From Oscillospiraceae bacterium (GTDB lineage: Bacteria > Bacillota > Clostridia > Oscillospirales > Ruminococcaceae): a DNA stretch of 8,024 nt. The stretch lies in assembly GCA_900762805.1 (NCBI GenBank), contig CAAFHY010000268.1, forward strand, positions 1-8,024. The letters are read 5' to 3'. The translations under genes and the position numbers were made by a program. The notes under the pieces were generated by a model. That model saw nothing but the letters and a program-made list of their open reading frames with translations, ran no database searches and was not told the DNA's origin. Shown piece by piece: positions 4,995-8,024 of this stretch (within the stretch, counting starts at the first letter, position 1; every line of letters starts with the position of its first letter).

Positions 4995-6887
4995 ATGAGA
5001 AGTATGAGAAAACACCTTTTATTTCTGATCGACGCCGGCATCACGGCTTTGTCCTGCGGCGTCGCTTATCTGATCGTACAGCACACCACCGACATCCGGC
5101 TGGCGACCGTTGAGACGCTCATCAGCACCATCGTGTTCATCCTGTCGGTCATGGCGGGGCTGTGTGTTGTCGGCACCTACCGCAAGGTGTGGCGCTATGC
5201 CAACCTGCGGGATATTTTTGAGGCTATGGCAGGCGTCGTGCTGGGCGCGCTGACCTGTCTCGCGCTGCTGTTCATTATTCCGGGGCTGTGGTTTTCAACG
5301 CTTTACTGCGCCATGGAATTTCTTGTCTCGGCCTGCTCCATCGTCGGGTCGCGGCTGCTGTATCTGTATCTCAACGATTTTGCCGCGCATGACAAGCGTG
5401 TGCCGCAGGAAAACACCATGATCATCGGCGGCGGGCAGGCCTGCCAGATGCTCATCCGGGAAATGCTGCGGACGCAGGGCTGCCAGTACCGCCCCGTCTG
5501 CATCGTTGACGATGACCCGGACAAGATCTCCCGCAGCATCCAGGGCGTTCCGGTCTGCGGCCCTATGGACCGCGTCGGCGAGCTGGTGCGGCTGTACCAG
5601 GTCAAGACCATCCTGTTTGCCATTCCCTCCTGCCCCGTCGAACGCCGCAAGCAGATCCTTGCCGACTGCTTTGAGACGGGCTGCAAGGTCAGGACACTGC
5701 CCAATGTCCATAAAATGATGCTCAACCAGTCGCTCCTGCAGCAGACGACGCGCATCCCCTTTGAAGATCTGCTGGGCCGGTCGCCTGTCGTGTTCAACGA
5801 TGCCAATGTGGCCGCCTTCATCAAGGATAAGGTCTGCCTCGTCACGGGCGGCGGCGGCTCCATCGGCTCCGAGCTGTGCCGGCAGGTGGCGCATTACCAC
5901 CCCAAGCAGATCATCATCCTTGATATTTATGAAAACAACGCCTACGACATCCAGCAGGAGCTGCTCGACGGTCCGATCCCTCTCGATCTGGATGTAGAGA
6001 TCGCCTCGGTGCGCGACGCTGAAAAGCTTGAGCAGGTGTTCCGCCGCTTCCGCCCCGATATCGTGTTTCATGCCGCGGCGCACAAGCATGTGCCGCTGAT
6101 GGAGCATAACCCGGAGGAGGCCGTTAAAAACAACATCTTCGGCACCTTCAATACGGCGCGTCTGGCCGACAGGTACGGCGTCAGGAAGTTTGTGCTGGTC
6201 TCGACCGACAAGGCCGTCAACCCCACCAACGTGATGGGCGCCACCAAGCGCTGCTGCGAGATGGTGGTGCAGTATTTCCATGAGCTCGGCAGCGGCACCG
6301 AGTTCGTCGCCGTGCGCTTTGGCAATGTGCTGGGCTCCAACGGGTCGGTCATCCCGCTGTTCCGCCGCCAGATCGAGAACGGCGGCCCCGTCAAGGTGAC
6401 GCACCCCGATATCAACCGCTTCTTCATGACCATTCCCGAAGCCGTCTCGCTCATTCTGCAGGCCGCCTCGATGGCCGACGGCGGAGAGATCTTCGTGCTC
6501 GACATGGGCGAGCCGGTCAAGATCGTGACGCTGGCCGAAAACCTGATCCGCATGTACGGCGAGGTGCCCTATGAGACCATCAAGATAGAATTCACCGGCC
6601 TGCGCCCCGGTGAAAAGCTGTATGAGGAGCTGCTGATGAATGAGGAGGGCCTGACGGCCACCGAGCGCGACAAGATCTATATCGGCAATCAGATCTACAT
6701 CGATACCGACGATTTTGCCCGCAAGCTGGAGCAGCTGCGCGAGGTCGTTTACCGGCCCGAAAGCACGCAGGATGATGTCGTTGCCATGCTGCGGACCATT
6801 GTTCCCACCTTCTGCCCGCGAACCGAGCAGGAGCAGGAGCAGGCCCACGAGCTGGAGAATAAACAGATTTCCCAATCCAAGGAGTAG
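4995..6887 (+). CDS. Membrane-bound NDP-sugar 4,6-dehydratase, WbpM/PglF/CapD type
   Basis: Family members convert UDP-GlcNAc (or a related NDP-sugar) to its 4-keto-6-deoxy form, the entry step to deoxy-amino sugars for capsule, O-antigen or protein glycans. From ATG 4995 the protein has 630 residues: four membrane helices (about 7-28, 42-62, 78-100, 101-126); a first Rossmann-like domain with IIGGGQA (143-149); then the SDR-type catalytic domain with TGGGGSIGSEL (284-294), AHKHVPLME (362-370), STDKAVNP (403-410) and LRPGEKLYEELL (536-547). MGATK (414-418) stands where classical SDR enzymes have YxxxK; replacement of Tyr by Met is characteristic of this large dehydratase class. The tail is Glu/Gln-rich, partly coded by three tandem GAGCAG units (6825-6842). 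The start is uncertain: ATG 5004 and TTG 4971/4974 are in frame, and no candidate has an ideal Shine-Dalgarno. The exact sugar cannot be read from sequence. Confidence 0.92.
   Translation: MRSMRKHLLFLIDAGITALSCGVAYLIVQHTTDIRLATVETLISTIVFILSVMAGLCVVGTYRKVWRYANLRDIFEAMAGVVLGALTCLALLFIIPGLWFSTLYCAMEFLVSACSIVGSRLLYLYLNDFAAHDKRVPQENTMIIGGGQACQMLIREMLRTQGCQYRPVCIVDDDPDKISRSIQGVPVCGPMDRVGELVRLYQVKTILFAIPSCPVERRKQILADCFETGCKVRTLPNVHKMMLNQSLLQQTTRIPFEDLLGRSPVVFNDANVAAFIKDKVCLVTGGGGSIGSELCRQVAHYHPKQIIILDIYENNAYDIQQELLDGPIPLDLDVEIASVRDAEKLEQVFRRFRPDIVFHAAAHKHVPLMEHNPEEAVKNNIFGTFNTARLADRYGVRKFVLVSTDKAVNPTNVMGATKRCCEMVVQYFHELGSGTEFVAVRFGNVLGSNGSVIPLFRRQIENGGPVKVTHPDINRFFMTIPEAVSLILQAASMADGGEIFVLDMGEPVKIVTLAENLIRMYGEVPYETIKIEFTGLRPGEKLYEELLMNEEGLTATERDKIYIGNQIYIDTDDFARKLEQLREVVYRPESTQDDVVAMLRTIVPTFCPRTEQEQEQAHELENKQISQSKE
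6879..6884 (+). promoter_or_regulatory. Ribosome binding site of the aminotransferase gene
   Basis: AAGGAG lies 7 nt before ATG 6892 and overlaps the last codons of the dehydratase gene, whose TAG is at 6885-6887. Only 4 bp separate the two genes, so the site supports both the chosen start and cotranscription with the dehydratase. Confidence 0.75.
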
Positions 6888-6891
6888 AACG

Positions 6892-8024
6892 ATGAAAATC
6901 AGTTTTTCACCTCCCGACATAACCGATGCCGAGATCAACGAGGTCGCAGAGGCGCTCCGATCGGGCTGGATCACCACCGGCCCGCGCGTCAAGAAGCTGG
7001 AGGAGGAGTGCGCCGGTCTGCTCGGCTCGCCCCGCTGCGTCTGCCTCAATTCGCAGACGGCCTGTGCCGAAATGACGCTGCGCCTGCTGGGCATCGGCCC
7101 CGGCGACGAGTGCATCACCAGCGCCTATACGTATACCGCGTCGGCTTCGGTCGTCTGCCACGTCGGCGCCGAGCTGCGGCTGGTCGATACCGCCCGCGAC
7201 TCGCTCGAAATGGACTATGATGCGCTGGAGGCCGCCATCACCGAAAAGACCAAGGTCATCATCCCTGTTGACCTCGGCGGCGTACCCTGCGACTATGACC
7301 GTATTTTCGCCATTGTCGAGCGCAAGAAGCATCTTTTCCGCCCTGCCAACGAGCTGCAGCGGGCCATCGGCCGCGTCATCGTCATGGCCGATGCCGCCCA
7401 TTCCTTTGGCGCGTCCCGGCATGGCCGGCCCATCGGCAGCGTTGCCGATTTTTCCAACTTCAGCTGGCACGCCGTCAAGAACTTCACGACCGCCGAGGGC
7501 GGCTGTGTGGCATGGCGGCATATCGAGGGCATTGACGACGATGAGCTTTACCATCGCTACCAGCTGCTCTCGCTGCACGGCCAGACCAAGGACGCGCTGG
7601 CCAAAACCAGGCTCGGAGCGTGGGAGTACGATATTGCCGGCCCCTGGTACAAGTGCAACCTGACCGACGTGGCCGCCGCCATCGGTCTGGCGCAGTTCAA
7701 GCGCTATCCCGGCCTGCTGGCCCGCCGCCGCGCCATCATTGCCCGCTATGACGCGGCCTTCCGTCCGCTCGGCGTGCAGACGCTTGACCATTATACCGCC
7801 GACCACTGCTCGACCGGCCATCTGTATATCACCCGGCTGCCCGGCATCACCTACGAGCAGCGCGGTGAGATCATTGAAAAGATGGGCGAGCTGGGCGTCG
7901 CCTGCAATGTCCACTATAAGCCGCTGCCGCTCTTTACGGCCTATAAAAGCATGGGCTTCGACATTGCCGACTACCCCAATGCCTATGCGTATTTCGCCAA
8001 CGAGATCACGCTGCCGCTGCACAC
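6892..8024 (+). CDS. DegT/DnrJ/EryC1/StrS family PLP-dependent sugar aminotransferase, 3' end missing
   Basis: The frame stays open to the window end, giving 377 visible residues; by family length only about 20-40 are missing. These fold-type I enzymes transfer an amino group to a keto-sugar nucleotide, using PLP. Visible hallmarks: SGWITTGPRVKKLEEE (24-39) near the N-terminus; LNSQTACAEM (52-61) and AYTYTASASV (78-87) in the cofactor and substrate region; MADAAHSFGA (165-174) with Asp167 expected to pair with the pyridine nitrogen; and FSWHAVKNFTTAEGG (190-204) with Lys196 as the expected Schiff-base lysine; and the late VHYKPLP (340-346). Between the IPVDLGG strand and the ADAAH motif there are roughly 20 more residues than in common members. 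The gene begins 4 bp after the dehydratase, whose 4-keto product is a natural substrate, so the pair resembles PglF-PglE. C-4 amination is therefore likely but not proven; C-3 amination is the main alternative. Confidence 0.93.
   Translation, partial: MKISFSPPDITDAEINEVAEALRSGWITTGPRVKKLEEECAGLLGSPRCVCLNSQTACAEMTLRLLGIGPGDECITSAYTYTASASVVCHVGAELRLVDTARDSLEMDYDALEAAITEKTKVIIPVDLGGVPCDYDRIFAIVERKKHLFRPANELQRAIGRVIVMADAAHSFGASRHGRPIGSVADFSNFSWHAVKNFTTAEGGCVAWRHIEGIDDDELYHRYQLLSLHGQTKDALAKTRLGAWEYDIAGPWYKCNLTDVAAAIGLAQFKRYPGLLARRRAIIARYDAAFRPLGVQTLDHYTADHCSTGHLYITRLPGITYEQRGEIIEKMGELGVACNVHYKPLPLFTAYKSMGFDIADYPNAYAYFANEITLPLH

Noticed and set aside
4991..4996. TACAAT as a -10 box for the dehydratase gene
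   Set aside because: It overlaps the ATG 4995 start and has no properly spaced -35; transcription from it would begin within the gene.
3495..5015. 506-codon minus-strand open frame covering the intergenic gap and DUF3006 region
   Set aside because: It crosses the terminator hairpins and the MBL gene, with low-complexity Arg/Gly/Ala/Pro content and no recognisable domain.
5295..7118. 607-codon open frame on the minus strand across the dehydratase and aminotransferase genes
   Set aside because: It spans two well-supported + strand genes, shows no family features and has antisense-shadow composition.
6907..8022. Long minus-strand open frame opposite the aminotransferase gene
   Set aside because: The + strand encodes an unmistakable DegT enzyme with cofactor motifs; the minus frame has none.

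Overview
The window is GC-rich DNA, with G or C strongly preferred at third codon positions. All convincing genes lie on the + strand. Gene content suggests a high-GC Gram-positive member of the Clostridia, possibly an Oscillospiraceae/Ruminococcaceae-type gut anaerobe. The clues are a SpoIIIE-like FtsK with a membrane domain, a stand-alone ComEC-type metallo-beta-lactamase (MBL) protein near a DUF3006 protein, and a DegT aminotransferase of a type I associate with clostridia. This placement is inference; no rRNA or other taxonomic marker is present.

Positions 1-4226 hold a tight cluster: the 3' part of uppP (undecaprenyl-diphosphate phosphatase), then ftsK/spoIIIE (DNA translocase, 9 bp downstream), then a membrane-anchored MBL hydrolase that overlaps the ftsK end by 14 bp. 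These three are probably one transcription unit.

Positions 4227-4529 form a gap of about 300 bp with no convincing gene. It contains a probable terminator (about 4402-4431), a second imperfect hairpin upstream of it, and a strong ribosome binding site before the next gene.

Positions 4530-4994 start with a small DUF3006-type protein. Its first ~68 residues look genuine, but its last ~60 codons are atypical. A second small reading frame (4795-4977) with a very good Shine-Dalgarno overlaps that tail in another frame. This is the least understood part of the window.

Positions 4995-8024 hold two sugar-nucleotide genes: a membrane-bound WbpM/PglF/CapD-type NDP-sugar 4,6-dehydratase and, 4 bp downstream, a DegT/DnrJ/EryC1/StrS PLP-dependent aminotransferase cut by the window end. 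Acting in sequence they would make an NDP-4-amino-4,6-dideoxy sugar (or a related amino sugar) for a surface glycan. They probably open a longer glycan locus beyond the window.

The common theme is the cell envelope: lipid-carrier recycling, septal DNA transport, an extracytoplasmic MBL enzyme and activated-sugar synthesis. I found no tRNA, rRNA, CRISPR array, insertion sequence, phage gene or toxin-antitoxin pair, and nothing that amounts to a clearly new system.
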